Positions 1-10,905 of a DNA stretch of 64,000 bases are shown here, piece by piece. The notes under the pieces were generated by a model that ran no database searches, was not told the origin of the DNA, and saw only the letters and a list, made by a program, of their open reading frames with translations. Origin of the DNA: Setophaga petechia. Lineage: Eukaryota > Chordata > Aves > Passeriformes > Parulidae. The first letter of the stretch is position 1. Each line of letters opens with the position of its first letter. Where the stretch lies: NCBI GenBank assembly GCA_024362935.1, contig JANCRA010000009.1, positions 17,925,572 to 17,989,571 of the forward strand, in the 5' to 3' direction. The position numbers were made by a program, and so were the translations under genes.

Positions 1-2849
1 TTTTTCACAAAAGGTGTCTGCGACACACCCCTGGTTACAAAGAAAGGCCTTGAAATAGGTGATGGACTAGGCTCAGGCATTTCCCAGTCTGTCAGCCTGT
101 TCTGGCACACCTTGACCTACATCCTGCAATTACCTTTGAAGTGACACTGTAGTGGTCTGTGGCAGCTCTGCATGAAGGCATGGATGGATGGATGGATGGA
201 TGGATGGATGGATGGATGGATGGATGGATGGATGAAATAAGTTTAAGAACTCAGCCCCATCCCAGACTGCCCTGATGACCTCCAACAGCTGAGTATGGCC
301 AGCATCAGCTGTGGCCAACTGAGTGTTCAATGACTCCAAGGATGGAGATGTCATCATCTAGCAGTATAAGGTGTGGCCAGTCTTTATCTTCACCAGGTTC
401 ATCCAAGGAAAATCTGACCAATGCAGGAGACATTGTGCTGGGGGCAAATGGAAAAGGAGTTTCCCATTGAAATGAAGGCCAAGGTCACAGCCTGTGGAGC
501 ACTGCAGTCCAAACATGCTGAATTACCCCATACCCCATGTGTTCTCTGCTCTGGACACTGACATAGAGTTTTATTCTTGTGTTGGAGGAAGAGGCTGAGG
601 GGCAGGTATGGCTCTCCTATGGCATTGTTGTCTCTTTCAGAAATGGAGCCATCATCTCTTCCCATTGCATCCTTTAAACCATGCTGACTAACCCTAGGCA
701 ATCCCCAAGATTTTGCTTCCTGTACCTCATCATTTTCCTGGGCCCTGGTTTACAGAGCCTCATACCTGTTTCACAGGGGCACTTGGGAGGGAGAGGAAGG
801 GGATTTGCCTGCCACCTCAAGCAGAGGCCTGCCTCTATTCCCCTCTGTCTCTTGGGTCCCCTCCTGCCTCTCAGGGAGAGGATAGGGAATCCTCTGTTTC
901 CTGAGGTGCAGCTGGCTGGTACCTTGCCTCAGAGTGCCTGGGATGCTCCACAGTGGACACAGTGTCCATATCCAGTAGCACTGTGTGTGGTCAGACCAAG
1001 CTACAGCTCTGAATGCGGAAAATTCTACTTTGGCTCCTGCTAAAAAGACAGAAGGTATAATGTTTGTCCAAACCTTGCCTCCTCAGGCACAGCTCATGGC
1101 CCAGACACCGCAGCTCAAGGTTTTATTTTATTTCCTCTTACACGACTCAGAAAGAAATAAAAGAAAATTTCTCAGTACCTGAGGAAGAGGAGCAGATGAA
1201 TTAAACATGAGGCATTTGTAAATTCAGCAGAGCAGAACGACAGCTGGACCCTGTCTGTCCTGGCAGAGCACCCTACCCATGGGAAGCATGTTCTGAGCAG
1301 GAGGAAAAGCACTGGGATGAAGCTGAGCATTGTGATGAGACTGCTGTCTCAAATGACCAGGCAGAGGCATACAGTGAGCCAAGGACATGTGTAAGCAGGG
1401 TCAAGGGTCTGCAGTCCCTGGGCAAGCAGTGACGGTCCAACACTTTTCTCTCACACAGTAACACAGGTGTTGAGCTGTTGGACAGCAAGGATCTTCCTCC
1501 TTGCAGCCTTGTTCAGCCTCACTGAGCAGGCAAGCTGCCACAGCCCCCAGCTCAGCTCTTGGTTCTCTCCAGAGCTCTGGCCAGTCCATCTGGGTGATTG
1601 ATTGGTCTTTGTGCTGTGCTCCTTAGGCTTGCCCCCAATGCACTGCACTTTGGAGCTCCATACCCACGTGTGGAGTGGCCAGTGCCCAGCCCCGGGCTGG
1701 AGGACAGTGGAAGGCAGACCTGGCTGCTGGGATCCATTCCTGGTCCCAGGACTCACAGGTACCCTCTGGCAGAACAACCACCACTTCTAATACCTTCTGC
1801 CAGAATGGGATCTGTTGTACCTGCCAGCCAAAGTCAGAGAAAAGACATCTCTAGGCTCCCTTAGGAAAAGCAGAGGAGCTGCCAGTTTGTCGCTGAAAGC
1901 ACCTTAAAAGAAAGGGTTTGAAAAGCTGCCAGTATCGACTTTATACAACTGCACGGCTGAGAAAGGAAGAATGCTGAGCTTGAAGCAAAACCACAGCATT
2001 ATCATGTTCTCTTTTAACATATGTCTGTGTTACTCTATTGAAGCACTTGCTTGATTTATCATTTAAGCTTTAAATTTTTCTAAACCTTGTATTTAAGCTT
2101 CATTCTTTTTGTCCTTTTTTTTTTTTTTTTAAATCCAACCAACCGGCTCATCAAAAGAAGACATTGGAAAAGTAAAATTCCCCTGTGTAGTTTTCAGTTT
2201 CAGTGTTTGAACCTCTAAATCCTGCTAAGAATCATGGATACTGGCATTACAATGCATCATATTAAATAAACTGTTTGCATCAAGGGATTCTGAAAACAGA
2301 GTAGCAGATGTTACTAGATATGTTTTGCCTGTTTCTTTATCAAAAATGAAGCGTAAAGCCTGGATCTGTAACATAACTACACTATCTAGGAGACCATTGT
2401 CCCTGTTTACATTTAAACTGACAATTGCCTTATCTCATTAATGTCATTTCATCACAGTACCAAATTTTAAGACTAGGAAAATATTCTAAGCTATCATGCT
2501 AAAGTTCCCTATCACTATTCCAAGCAGCGCATGTAGTAGCCAATGAGCACTTCAGCTGAATGACCTGTCATTTTAATATAATTTGTATTTACTCAAATCA
2601 TTCTTGCCTAAACAATCCTTTTGTCCACGTCCATGTGGCAAGAGTCAAGTAGGAATTGTTCTGACAGGATTTTCAAGCCAAGTCATTTAGTCCTGGTGAT
2701 ATATTAAAGCAAGTACTTCCAAAAAGTCTCAGCCCCTTCAGAGAAAAGAGATTAAGTAGTTTGCTATCTTTTCTCTAGATCGTGTTAGAAACTGCCACTT
2801 TATTTTACCACCAAAAGCAATACTGTGGGGAATGATTTGTGTGGCAACA
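1..2849. other. Unassigned non-coding stretch before the retroviral remnant
   Basis: No gene or repeat family is recognised apart from the ATGG array and a 16-base T run at 2115-2130. The first 1.9 kb is somewhat richer in G and C than the following DNA. It contains a 120-codon open frame at 681-1043 (+), which shows no domain, no signal peptide and no recognisable family, so I treat it as chance. A short piece near 318-357 loosely resembles the antisense 3' part of an old CR1, but the match is too weak to call. From about 1.9 kb onward the sequence is AT-rich and featureless. Confidence 0.6.
180..234. repeat. ATGG tetranucleotide microsatellite
   Basis: About 13 uninterrupted copies of ATGG span 55 bp. 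The array is pure, so it is probably polymorphic in length. On the minus strand it reads as a Ser-Ile-His-Pro repeat inside a 75-codon open frame; that frame is a by-product of the array and not a gene. Confidence 0.97.
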
Positions 2850-3383
2850 TGTTGTGGTTTAACCTCAGGCAGCAACCAAGTCCCACAAAACCACTCACTG
2901 ACTCCCCCCATGTTGGGACTGGAGAGAGAATTGGAAGAGTAAAAGTGAGAAAGCTTGTGGGTTGAGATAAAGACATTTTAATAGTAAAGAGGAAACCACA
3001 CAAGCAAAGCAAAGCAAGTATTCATCCACCACTCCCCATGGTCAGGCAGGTGTTCAGCATCTCTATGGCTCCATCACATGTAACAGCGACTTGAGGAGAC
3101 AAATGCCATCACTGTGAATGACCCCCCTTCCCTCTTCTTCCCCTAGATTTTATATGCTGAGTATGATGTAATATGGTATGGGATATTCATCAGGTCCCTC
3201 CAGCCTCCTTGTGCACTCCCAGCATCCTCATTGGTAGGGGGAGGTGCGAGACAGAACGTGACTTTATTTTAAACTCTGCTCAACAGTAACCCTGTGTTAT
3301 CAACACTGTTTGCAGCACAAATGCAAAACACAGCCCCACAGCAGCTATGAAAAATTAACTCTATCCCAGCCAGAATCAGCACA
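2850..3383 (-). mobile_element. 3' LTR of the retroviral remnant
   Basis: The element begins TG and ends CA and is 534 bp long. Read on the minus strand it has a U3 start, a TATA-like box at 3154-3147, and an ATTAAA polyadenylation signal at 2982-2977, followed by the U5-like end. This order fixes the transcriptional sense as minus. Substitutions and small indels are scattered throughout. Its outer edge borders unique DNA at 2849 and its inner edge borders a purine-rich stretch. Confidence 0.8.
3147..3154 (-). promoter_or_regulatory. TATA-like box of the LTR promoter
   Basis: TATAAAAT is read on the minus strand, about 170 bp before the ATTAAA signal at 2982-2977, the usual order within an LTR. 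This is a relic promoter; whether it is active cannot be judged from the sequence. Confidence 0.5.
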
Positions 3384-3913
3384 TTCTCCACCCATACTAT
3401 TTATGTCATGCTCATGTCCCACACTATCCAACACATCCTTAGTAACAGCTTGCCTGCCTTCCCATCCTTTGATACACAGATCTCATTTCCCTGGTCTATG
3501 GACCATCCCTGCAAAATGCATGTAAAACATGCACAAATGTACACTATGTTAATTTAGTTTATGAGTTTGGGCTCCCTCTATTTCAGTGGTCACTCAAGAC
3601 AGGAGGATGATGTGTTAACTGGAATTAATTGGGCAGCAAAATCTACTCAGCCCGGTCACTGCTGCACTTGCACTGCTCCTTCAAGGCTTTCCTGCGCTGC
3701 TCTAGAGGTTTCCTGCCGATGATAAGCAGCACAGCTCTACAGTAAGCGGTGAAAAAGCAGCCACCAAGGAGCACTAGGCTGTGATTTACAGCCTGGCAAG
3801 CAACGCCCATGGCAAGCACTGGAGTCTGTCAATTAATAGCTGAACAGCAAGAACAGAGAAAAATTCAGTCTAGCACATTCCAAACAAAACTGCCATTATC
3901 TTGAACCCTTTGA
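3384..3913 (-). mobile_element. Interior remnant of the retrovirus, no coding capacity
   Basis: This stretch of about 530 bp lies between the 3' LTR and the primer-binding-site-like segment. The part next to the 5' LTR is presumably untranslated leader and the rest a deletion scar. I recognise no gag, protease, polymerase or envelope segment, and stop codons occur in all frames. A full internal region would be several kilobases, so most of the provirus has been lost. Confidence 0.5.
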
Positions 3914-3931
3914 GCCCCATGTTGGGAGCCA
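3914..3931 (-). other. Primer-binding site, lysine-tRNA type, degraded
   Basis: On the minus strand, seven bases after the end of the 5' LTR, there is an 18-base segment that starts TGG and resembles the complement of a lysine tRNA 3' end, with about two substitutions by eye. Position and sequence both fit a retroviral minus-strand primer site. Its presence is the best evidence that the LTR at 3939-4115 is a 5' LTR and not a second solo LTR. Confidence 0.6.
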
Positions 3932-3938
3932 AAACGAT

Positions 3939-4115
3939 TGTTATGGTATGAAGCCAGCTGGCAGCTAAGCATCACGTAGCCACTCACTCGCTCCCTCCAT
4001 GTCAGGATGGGGGAGAGGACTGGAAGAGTAAAAGTGAAGAAAACTCCTGAGTTCATGCAAGGGCAGTTTAGTAGGTAAAGCAAAGATTAATTCCATCCCA
4101 GACAAAACTAGCACA
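3939..4115 (-). mobile_element. 5' LTR of the retroviral remnant, internally deleted
   Basis: This 177-bp element begins TG and ends CA. About 145 bp (3939-4084) align with the U5 side of the 3' LTR (from 2850), and the last 31 bp align with its outer U3 end (3349-3383). Roughly 350 bp in between, including the TATA box, is missing. It therefore has no promoter. Confidence 0.7.
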
Positions 4116-4626
4116 TGACAAATACAAATTAGCTGACTGAAATAATCATTTCTTGAAATGGCGTCATTGTAGGTGTCAGCCCTTAAAAGGTTTTCAGCTC
4201 AGCAGAAATACAACTGGAAGAAACTAGCTGCTTGTAAGGCCCATATAATTCAAAATAAGTGAATGAATTGTGAATAGGATGACATTTGCAGCAGGTGTAG
4301 TTTTACCAAGAAAAGATTAAAGTGATTTTGCTTGTTAGAAAAATGTTTGACTTGAATTCATGGCATTTTTGTAGAGTTACAATGCTTGGGCTTACTCAGG
4401 AGGATTGCTTTGGGTAGCAACCAAGTGGAAGCTTTAAGCTGTAAAGTAATGCTGCTATAATGTCAAGAAGTGCTGAAGATGGTATGATATATGTGAGAGA
4501 CATAGGTGTGAGGTTAACCTGTAAAATTCAGATGCTGTAGTGCCAAAACAAAAACTAGAAGAGGGAAGGCTTGGAAAAGAAAAAAAAAAAAAGAATGACT
4601 GAAGGTGAAAGTTTATGTGTAGAAAG

Positions 4627-4641
4627 TATATATATATATAT
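4627..4641. repeat. Short TA dinucleotide run
   Basis: Fifteen bases of alternating T and A lie in AT-rich surroundings. The run is short and of no special note. Confidence 0.9.
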
Positions 4642-5487
4642 GTTTTGATATGTTTCTAAATCTTCCCCTTAGCTTACCACCACAGTTACAGCTTACATTG
4701 CTATGCCATCTTAGAAACCGAGAGAGTACCAGCATACCACGACAGATTATGATCTAAAGTTGGTCTCATGGATATGTTTTATCCCTTGATGAAGAGCAAC
4801 TACTTTGACTTAGAAATGCAGGGTTATTAACTCATATGTGTCTGTGTTCATGTTCTGTTGTGGGAACATAAGGCGTCCTAAAGGGAAATATCTTCTGCTT
4901 TCTTGAACAACCCACCTCTTTCTCCATGCACCATAGACATCTTAAATATTCCCTGTCCTCACCAGTCAGGAGTTGGGCTCAAAAACCACAGTTCTCAGGC
5001 CCCTGTTACTCCCACCAGCCTTTGAGAGTGCTGAGGAGTCACTACAGCCAGCTGTTCAGCTTCTTTTCCTTTCCCGTCACTGTTGGTTATTTCAAAGTTT
5101 TATACCTAAGTATCACTGAGGATCTGTTCCCAAATAGCCAGATGTGTCTTGAAAATGAACCTTAGAGTCTGATGTTCAAAACATTGAAACATGCAGCAGT
5201 ATAACACTTTTTTTTCCTCATAAAAAAAAAAAATTAAAATCCTACTCGATTCAATGTCAGTATAGACTTCAAAATCATTATGGTTTAAATAACGATATTG
5301 CACTTCTGGAAAATCAGATCTTTTTTATTTCTCCCCGAGGTGGTAAGTTTTGTTTCTCTCCTTCCCTTCTTTTATTTTCTTATTTTACTTTATGTCTTCT
5401 TATTTCAGAGACCCTTAGTCTTGTTGCATTTTCTGGGGAGTGAATGTTCTGGTGTAGTAATGCTGCCTGATGTCTGGACCAAAGCTT

Positions 5488-5507
5488 AAACCAAACCAAA
5501 CCAAACC
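5488..5507. repeat. Short AAACC pentanucleotide array
   Basis: Four perfect AAACC units. The array is too short to be called an expanded microsatellite. Confidence 0.85.
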
Positions 5508-7977
5508 GTTGCATTTGACATTCATGAGACTCCTGATCTAGGTACTATTTTAATCCCAGTGCTGCTTTCATTTTGTCATTGAGAGAGAGAAAGAGTCATC
5601 AGGAATCATTAGGATTCTCAGGAATCTGGAAAAACACCCACTGTAAAGCATTTTGCAAGGCACAACATTTGTTTTAAATAAAAGGAAATCCTGGCATTGC
5701 AATACTGTGATTAAAATTCCACGAAGAGACTTTAATCAACATCAAAGACATCATGGCTATCTCTTGCTTTAATGACCATTGATTAATTATCATATGGTGC
5801 TTATGCTGAATGTTTTTTTGACAAATTAGATATTCTGCCTCAGGCCACCAGACACTGCACTCCCAAGTGCTACAGACAAAGGATGTGTGCTAAACAATGA
5901 CAGGATTTGGTTCAAAATGCTGAAAGCAAAACAAAGCAACTGCAGATGCTTCCTCTGTCTAGGGGCATCCTCTGCAGAAGGAAAGTAGAGGTTTGCAGTA
6001 CACAGCTGTACAGGGAGGTTGTGTGAAAGTTACATGGTAGGCACAGAAGACACATTTTAATTCTAGAGTCTCTTGCCTCCTTTGGTTATGGTTAGAAGAT
6101 GAAGTTAAACAAATCTGCATCTGATGTGTGGCACCTTGCTTTTGGGAGACTGAAAGTGTACACAAGTAATGAAGTAGTTCATGTACTTGTGTGCCTTGAG
6201 GCACCTGTCAAGCGGTAGAAGAGCTCAAACAGAGACTTAGGTGCCATTTCTGAAAGATCCTATGGAGTCTGTGATGCAAACCTTTCAGAGCTTGTTCAGA
6301 AGTTTATTTAATTGTCAGTATTTTCTCTCCTGACTTGTCACTGATATTGTGCTTTATAACACTACCTAAAGTTTTGCAAAGTTTTTCAACTGAAACCAGA
6401 AAAATGTATATGCTAAATTGAGATATTAATCTGATAAATTGTGAGTGCAACTTATTTACACATCCAGAGACCTAAGACTATGCTTGGTCTTTAGCCATAT
6501 AGATTTGTCCTCACTACCATAAAACTTAGAGAAGTCTCAAATTCTAATTCTGCAAATAATTTTTTAGCCATGTGAATATCAACACAAGTTCTTCTGTTTT
6601 CTTACCATGCAGTTATAATGGGCAATAAACCTTTAATCTTTCATTTTCAGTGGACGGAGTTCAAGCTCTAGTTCTGTTCTTCAAAGTATTTTAGCAAAGG
6701 TTATTGTCTCAGTGTGGCATGCTCCCCTGGCTGCATCTCCTCAGTAATCTTTCTCTCTTAAGAAGGAGAAACAAGGTCTTAAATACTTCATATATCTAAA
6801 GACTCTGTTAATTCATTTTGGCATATTAATAATAGATCAGGAAGAAAGAGAAACTCTTTCCCTCCTCTGTTATAATCTGAATTCTTTTCTCTCTGCATTT
6901 ACCACTGACCTATGATCCTTTTCCTTCCCTTAGGGCATTTTTGGTTTCTCCATGTAGATTTTTTTTTTAATGGAAAAATGCAATACCTTTTCAAAGAGCA
7001 GATCATTTCAAGAGCACACAGATTATGTTTAAGTTATTATACTTGGGTACATATTTATTTTGTCATTGGGATTTACAGCATAGCTAATATTTCTCCATGT
7101 TTGGTCTTAAGTGACTGCACAAATCTAAGTGACTGCACACTACTTTGCCCTGAAGAACAGAATAAGTGGTTGCTCCTGAGGCTGCCCAGCTCAGGTCTTT
7201 CTAGATGGTGTTAATCAGAGCTACACAGCTGGTGCATAGGTAGCTTGGGACATGCTTAGCACCCCACGGTTCCAGACAGAGAAAGTGCAACAATTAGTGA
7301 GCCTAAAAGCTCTCTAAGTTTTTTCTGCAGGGGGTCATTAGCCAGCACACACATGCATAGTGCTACCTCCCTCCTGCAGGCTGCCAAAAGCAAGTGAGAC
7401 CCTGCTGCCAAGGGCAGCAAGCAACTTATCAATTACTCAATATGGACCAAGACTTTCCCCATATAAAAGCTTCAGAAGTTTCATACAAACACTTTATTCA
7501 AATATCATCAGTGTTTGAGTGAGTACTGCTGAAAACACCTCAGTCTGATGGACAATCATAGGGCAACAGGGTCAGAACCTCTTTGTCCCAAGTAAAAATT
7601 ACAGTCCAGCACCCCCTTCTTCTCCGTCTGAGTAACCCAATCACCTCAATTAATTTGATGTGTCTCTGTGAAGGTTATTTGTCACTTAGAGCAATTTATC
7701 CTCAGGTGCTTACTGTCTACTCCAGTAATTTTCTGTTAATTACTTGTTTACTTATATAATGATGCTAATAAAGGGACTGTGGAGGGATCTCATTTAGTTT
7801 CCTAAATAAAAGCCATCTGCTTGGCCATATTTACCCTTACTAATGCCTGTTTTCATAGCTATGGAGTTGTTATAGGCTTTGGCTGTTGCTACCATAACCT
7901 TTTTTATTTAAATCTGTCCATTTAACAAGGCAACAAAGACGTACTGAGCACTCGTGGCACCTTGGTTTTAGCTCAAA

Positions 7978-8740
7978 GAATCACAGAATGGTTTGGGTTA
8001 GTAAGGACCTAAAATATTATTTATTTCCAACACTCGTGCCATGGGTAGGGATGCCTTCCACTAGACCACATTACTCAGTCACATCCAACCTGGCCTTGAA
8101 CACTTTCTGAGATGGGGCATCCACACCTTCTCCAGGCAATCTGTGCTAGTGCCTCACCACTTACACAGTGAATAATTTCCTTCTAATATCTAATACAAAC
8201 CTACACTATTCAGAATAGAGCCATCATCCTTCATCCTAACATGTCTTTGCAAAAAGAACCTCTTCATCTCTCCTGTAAGCCCCATTTGAGTACTGGAAGG
8301 CTGCTTGAAGGTAGGAGCCTTTTCTTCTCCAGGTGAACAGCCTCAACTCTCTCAGCCTTTTCTCAGCCTCAACTCTCTCAGCCTTTTCTCATTGGAGAGA
8401 GTTCTGTTTCTCTTATCATTTTTGTGTCCATCCTCCGGATTTTCTCCAATAGGTCCATGTGTTCCTCATGCTGGTGATTCCAGAGATGGGCACAATATTG
8501 CAGGTATTGTGATCAGATCCAGGTGGGATCTACAGAGAGCAGAGTGGAGGGAGAGTATCAGCTTCCTCACCCTGCTGACCATGTATCTGTTGAAGCAGAC
8601 CAGGAAACATTTGACTTTCTGGACTGTGAGTGCATATTGCAGGTTCATGTTGAGCTTCACATCAACCAATGCCCCCAAGTCCTTCTGCTCAGGAAGAAGT
8701 TATTACTTTACATCCATGCTTGTATCCAATAGGTTAGATC
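7978..8740 (-). mobile_element. CR1 LINE fragment, antisense, 3' part
   Basis: CR1 is a non-LTR retrotransposon of birds and reptiles, usually 5'-truncated. Read on the plus strand, this copy shows the reverse complement of the CR1 3' end in proper order: the terminal AGAATGGTTTGGGTT-like segment at 7983, the 'CTTCCACTAGACCA' segment near 8056, 'GGCCTTGAACACTT' near 8091, and the end of the reverse-transcriptase frame to about 8740. Substitutions are many, so the copy is old and non-functional. A 192-codon open frame on the plus strand (8305-8883) overlaps it but is antisense to the element, so it is not a gene. The 5' boundary is approximate. Confidence 0.9.
8338..8389. repeat. 26-bp perfect tandem duplication inside CR1
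   Basis: Two identical 26-bp units (8338-8363 and 8364-8389) lie back to back. CR1 normally has one copy of this segment, so the second arose after or during insertion. Confidence 0.95.
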
Positions 8741-9777
8741 AGCGTATTATTCCAGAACTCCTCTTCTATGTATCAAAAGAGAATAGAGACCTCTGCAGCT
8801 TTAAGAAACCAAGAAAAAAGACCGATGTTTCCAATATCCTCCTTTTCTACAACATTTACTTGGTTTATAGTATTTATGCTTAAATATTGGTTTATTACAT
8901 CTTTATAATTTTGTGTTTGTTTCCTGAAAGACCATGTCCTTCTGTTCTCAGGGAGCCACTGCAGTTTGGCTGCTGCTTTTTGATGAGATTAATCCAGGCA
9001 GTGGTGACCTTTCCTGTACCCCCTATTGATTTTCTGGGATGGCTTGGCCTGACAAAGGGAAAATATCTACAGTGTTTCAGGGTGCCCAGTACTTGTTTGT
9101 TTACCTGGTTATGCAATGCATGGCCAGGAAACAGACTTATAGACTGGCTGGCTGATTGATTTATTGCTGCTTTGTACTGCTGCTGGCATCCTTCTGGAAC
9201 CAGGACTGGAAAAGGCCTTTCTGCAACTGAGAGTTTATGCCAGTGTCCACGCATTAACAAACTGCATGTAAGGCATTTCAGTCAAAACCACTCCTTATAG
9301 CCCATGACTGTTCATTTGCCTGGGGTTTTGGATGGCAAATCTAGGCTTATACATGCTGTCAGACTGCGTGGTGGCAGTGCAGTGAGTTACTGCTGAGGCA
9401 GGCTTGTGTCAAAATCTGTATAAACGAAATAGGGAACAAGAATTGTAAAACACAGTAAAAGAGCCACACTAACTTCTGTCACCACCATGTCACAGCCTCT
9501 AAAAGAGTAAAATAGACATGGGATAAAATCATGTCATCCTTCAGCAACAATGATTCTGTGATTGTTCTGTGAAGACCTAGGAAAGAAATTGTTGGATGAC
9601 TAGCAGAGTGGGGATCAATGGCTGAAGTATGACTACAAAGTGTGAATGAAAGGAGACTTATATTGCCCTGGGAAACCAAGAAGAATCCACTTTCCGTGGT
9701 CCAGAAGCCCCAACATGGTTTTATCTCTGTAGCTAACTTGAGACAGCTGATCCATGTGTTGCGTAGGATGGGGGTGT
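8741..9777. other. Unassigned non-coding DNA between two CR1 fragments
   Basis: I see no gene or recognised repeat. Open frames at 8887-9159 (+) and 8895-9260 (-) overlap each other on opposite strands and show no known motif. Confidence 0.55.
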
Positions 9778-9944
9778 TAGGTTGGATATAAAGGAAAGAT
9801 TTTTCACCCAGAGGGTGGTTGGGCAGACTCTCCAGGGAAGGGCACAGAGCACTAAGCCTGCTAGAGTTTGAGAAGCATTTTTGGACAACACTCTCAGGAA
9901 CAGGGTGTGGTGCCTTCCAGCTCAGGATATTCTATGATTCTGTG
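9778..9944 (+). mobile_element. CR1 LINE 3' end fragment
   Basis: The last 170 bp or so of a CR1 is present in sense orientation. It encodes the C-terminal tail of the old reverse-transcriptase frame ('GAGGGTGGTTGGGCAGACT', then 'TTTGAGAAGCATTTTTGGAC') and ends in the diagnostic 'GGATATTCTATGATTCTGTG' tail at about 9944. It is heavily 5'-truncated and carries small deletions. Confidence 0.88.
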
Positions 9945-10560
9945 TGAGGAGCAGGAATCCTTTGACAAAGGAGAGTGAGTGTGGGGTCTGGCTGGTCACA
10001 GGGTGGTTAAATGCTGTTGTACATCATGGCCTGCCACATTCCCTGGCCCTTGAAGGCAGACCATAGCCACTGAAAGAACTGAGATCCATAGGAAAAAAGG
10101 AAAAGAAAGGTGGGGGAAAGTTAATTTTGGATCTGGGAAGTAGGCAGTATCAATCTTAGAGATGCTTCTGCTCCTCTCTTAGGCCAGATAATTTTCTCAT
10201 ACTTTAAAGCAGTGAGCTATCAACTGATCACTAAAGAAAGAATAAACTGTCTTCTAGTGACTAAGTCAGCACTATACTCTGAAATGTAATTCTCTGACCC
10301 ACATCTCTTATCTGTCTGCAGAGCTCTGGATGGTTTGATGGAGGTACCACACAACTCCTCTTGAGATAGTTAATCACAGTGGGGTTACAGTGTGTCTGGG
10401 ATGACCGACACCCAAAATCATTGTTAAAGAGATAGATAAAAAATATGACCTCCTGGGAACAAAAGCCTTGAAACACACTGGTGAAAAGTTTCCTCTGCCT
10501 TTTAGTACTAATCAAGAAAAAAAAAAAACAACCCGAGCAGAAGAACTATATACTACTGGA
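9945..10560. other. Unassigned non-coding DNA
   Basis: Nothing recognised. It is A-rich around 10090-10115 and 10517-10529. It leads into the CpG-rich block that follows. Confidence 0.55.
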
Positions 10561-10905
10561 AGGGCCTGGACGCACGCTGTCTGTGAAAGAAGATGGTTTA
10601 AGATTCTGGCCTTCAGTGCCTGGTCACAACAGGTGGCACTGAGGTCCTGGCTGCGGGACGCGTGCCAGAGGCACCGGTCGGCTGTGGCTTCCCAAGTGAG
10701 TGCCTTTGCAGTGCCACTTCCCGTCTTTCGACGCTGGGTGGCACCAGGAATATAAAGAATCAGGGCCACGTCTCCAGACTCGCCGAGGGAGTTGCCGGCC
10801 TGGGAGAGTGAGGCGCTACCAGTTTGCTTATGGTCTTTACGCAGTGGATGAAAGAAAAACATTATTCCAGAAGGAAACCTCAGGTAATGGTAGGATTAGG
10901 AGCAG
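10561..10905 (+). promoter_or_regulatory. CpG-rich block, candidate promoter and first exon
   Basis: The 300 bp from 10561 to 10860 hold 16 CpG dinucleotides, while neighbouring DNA has few. Local G+C reaches roughly 60-68% (for example 10621-10680 and 10741-10800). A TATAAAG box lies at 10751-10757, and two good splice-donor-like sites follow: CAG/GTAATG with the junction after 10883 and CAG/GTGAGG after 10905. Open frames cross the block (10468-10755 and 10700-10909, +), but neither resembles a known protein. A short non-coding or 5'-untranslated first exon at about 10780-10905 is possible. A young CpG-rich repeat not yet decayed by deamination is the main alternative. Confidence 0.35.
10751..10757 (+). 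promoter_or_regulatory. TATA-like box in the CpG-rich block
   Basis: TATAAAG stands alone in GC-rich surroundings. If used, transcription would start near 10780, just before the donor-like sites at 10883 and 10905. This is an inference from spacing only. Confidence 0.3.

Larger units (their letters stand above)
2850..4115 (-). mobile_element. Decayed endogenous retrovirus remnant (two LTRs plus short interior)
   Basis: Reading on the minus strand, the order is a partial 5' LTR (4115-3939), a primer-binding-site-like segment (3931-3914), about 530 bp of interior (3913-3384) and a fuller 3' LTR (3383-2850). The LTR type is one I recognise as widespread in bird genomes; I believe it belongs to the ERVL-like group, but the family name is uncertain. 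A purine-rich stretch in the minus-strand sense lies directly before the 3' LTR, where a polypurine tract is expected. No gag, pol or env reading frame survives. The outer flanks (2845-2849 and 4116-4120) agree at three of five bases, which fits a degraded 5-bp target duplication. The two LTRs differ at very roughly a third of positions, so the insertion is old, or the pair comes from two related insertions. Confidence 0.75.
4116..7977. other. Unassigned AT-rich non-coding DNA
   Basis: No gene, RNA or recognisable mobile element is seen. Low-complexity items are a TA run at 4627-4641, an A run near 4580, an A run near 5222-5233, four AAACC units at 5488-5507, and a T run near 6960. A 13-base unit is repeated at about 7109 and 7127. 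The longest open frames (up to about 100 codons, for example 6912-7214 +) show no protein-like motif and are taken as chance. Confidence 0.6.

Noticed and set aside
318..357. Possible antisense CR1 remnant
   Set aside because: Only about 30 bp is similar, with gaps, and no second CR1 landmark is found nearby.
681..1043. 120-codon open frame (+)
   Set aside because: No recognisable motif, no context and no splice or promoter support. Its length is within chance for 64 kb searched in six frames.
8305..8883. 192-codon open frame on the plus strand, the longest in the window
   Set aside because: Most of it lies antisense within the CR1 at 7978-8740 and includes its internal duplication. It shows no known domain.
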